Assembly (NCBI GenBank): GCA_003615045.1
Contig: ML014142.1
Location: forward strand, 1 to 64,000
Direction of reading: 5' to 3'
Source: Caulochytrium protostelioides
Lineage: Eukaryota > Chytridiomycota > Caulochytriomycetes > Caulochytriales > Caulochytriaceae
Length of the DNA stretch: 64,000 nucleotides
Shown here: positions 62,837-64,000 of the stretch, one piece after another
Layout of the letters: each line of letters begins with the position of its first letter
How positions within the stretch are numbered: the stretch's first letter is position 1
Made by a program: the position numbers and the translations under genes
The notes under the pieces: model-generated
What the model was told of the DNA's origin: nothing
What the model saw: the letters and a program-made list of their open reading frames with translations, nothing else
The model's database searches: none

Positions 62837-64000
62837 CAGAAGCGGTCAAGGGCCGGGGTGACAGGGGATCAATGGATCCGCAGGATCAGCTCGTAACCGA
62901 TAGATGGGGAAAAATCGCGTGTGATGGGAGGGGACAGGGTAGGCAGGAAGATCCGGCGAGCGACACCGCATCGTCCTGCGTGTTGTCCGCTCCGGCATGG
63001 AACGCTCTCGCCGTCTCACAGGGTGCCCGGGTGTGACCACCGTGAGACCCTTGTGGGTCACACGCGGGCCCGCGGGCCCTCGGGGTTTCGTTGAGTCCCG
63101 CCCGCTATGTCGTGCCGGCCTGCGCGAGGCTAAGCGTGTGGCTTGGAGCTGTGGCTTGGCAGGAGAGCCGGCTGGCTCGGAGTCGACTCCACGGTGTCGA
63201 GGCGACCCTGGGAGTCGGCTCCCGGCGTCGGAGCCGGATGGCTGGGTCCGACTCCGGCGCGTGACCGTGGCGGCCGGACCTCTGGCTCGTGTCGCCGGCA
63301 CCGGCGGGTCCGGGCGCTCGCGAGGGCCGGCGGCACCCCGTGTGGCCGGGTGAAAACCGGGGACGCGCGCCGGCGTCGCCACGTCGCCGGTGCATGGAAG
63401 CCACCCGGAAGCACCGGAGCCCCGGTGACGTCCGGGGGGGCGCGCGGCCCCGGCGAACGGCCGTGGGGCGGGGCCGCGCCAGCGAGGGCCGCCGTCGTTT
63501 TCCGTGTGGGCGGCCGCGCGCGCCCAGCGCCCCGTGGGGCTCGTCACATGTCATGTGACCGCCCAGGGACCCGGCAACCCGGGGAAAAAAAAGCTTAACC
63601 GCCACGCCAGCGATCGTCCGACACGGCCGCCGGCCGCCGGGGGCTGCTCGGTGGCGGCCGCGGCCTGGCCGGCCGTCACCCGCTGGCGCCGGCACGAGCG
63701 AGCCCACACGCGACATCGCAGACATCGAGGGTGTCTCGCCGTGGCCGGTCCGTGGCGTGGCGGCGTCGCATGCGATCGCCACCCGGGGATCGACGTGGAG
63801 ATCATGCCGTATCGGACGGATCCGGTCGCCACAGGACGATCGATCGTCTTGGAGGCAGACGACGACGACGACGACGACGACGAGCATGCCGGCTCGGTCG
63901 GAACGACTTGAAGCGGCGGGCCAGAAGCGGGACTCAAGCAGGGGAAGCTTGCCAACCAGAGGGATTCTTGACGACACGATGGCTCCGGGGCATCTGGATG
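62837..64000. other. intergenic to window end
   Basis: SNRNP27 promoter and beyond. Very GC-rich, with a GAC run (63860-63882). Long frames on both strands are Arg/Pro/Gly-rich and mirror each other, so none is called. Confidence 0.4.

Overview
This is nuclear DNA from a GC-rich fungus that probably makes zoospores. I see no bacterial operons, no CRISPR array, and no tRNA or rRNA gene. The gene set is eukaryotic: Rix7/NVL AAA ATPase, GPI transamidase subunit PIG-T, exocyst Exo84, epsin, RasGAP, TBC GAP and tri-snRNP 27K protein. Fungal traits are a Bub2/Cdc16-type TBC protein and an epsin carrying many LxxQxTG (Ark1/Prk1-type) sites. These sit beside proteins better known outside Dikarya: a ROCK-type kinase, a TPX2-family protein and ZFPL1. 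That mix points to an early-diverging zoosporic lineage (chytrid-like, for example a Caulochytrium relative). The placement is inference, not a database match. Introns are rare. I resolved four, all GT..AG and 145-259 bp long (two in the ALDH gene, one each in the deaminase and PPAT genes), plus a fifth in the Hsp20-LEA gene.

Layout. 0.5-10 kb: Rix7/NVL ATPase (-), an unrecognised 168-aa protein (+), and a ROCK-like kinase (-). 11.8-19 kb: a spliced 2-aminomuconate-semialdehyde-type aldehyde dehydrogenase (-), PIG-T (+), a spliced 2-aminomuconate deaminase (-), and a spliced phosphopantetheine adenylyltransferase (+). 19.3-21.5 kb: a RasGAP (-). 21.5-26.1 kb: a gene-poor, minisatellite-rich stretch. 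26-34.7 kb: four + strand genes (RRM-like protein, TPX2-like, Bub2-type TBC GAP, DJ-1). 34.9-36.2 kb: ZFPL1 (-). 36.8-37.7 kb: an AT-richer island with a decayed Fanzor/TnpB-like C-terminus (-) and an orphan ORF (+). 37.8-41.6 kb: a spliced gene joining a signal peptide, an Hsp20 domain and about 900 residues of LEA-like repeats. 43.3-48 kb: thymidylate synthase and a BAR-like protein (-). 48-52 kb: another gene-poor stretch. 52-63 kb: MTG1 GTPase (+), then Exo84, epsin and SNRNP27 (-).

How genes relate. The aldehyde dehydrogenase and the deaminase would catalyse consecutive steps of the 2-aminomuconate branch of tryptophan/kynurenine breakdown and lie within 5.2 kb of each other. ROCK-like kinase, Exo84, epsin, BAR protein and RasGAP all serve cortex and membrane traffic. 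TPX2-like and Bub2-type proteins serve mitosis. I do not claim these are co-regulated.

The best candidates for something new are the secreted-type Hsp20-LEA fusion, the Fanzor remnant with a nearby hairpin, and the kynurenine-branch gene pair. Where the longest reading frame begins at a GTG or TTG codon, I moved the start to the first suitable ATG.
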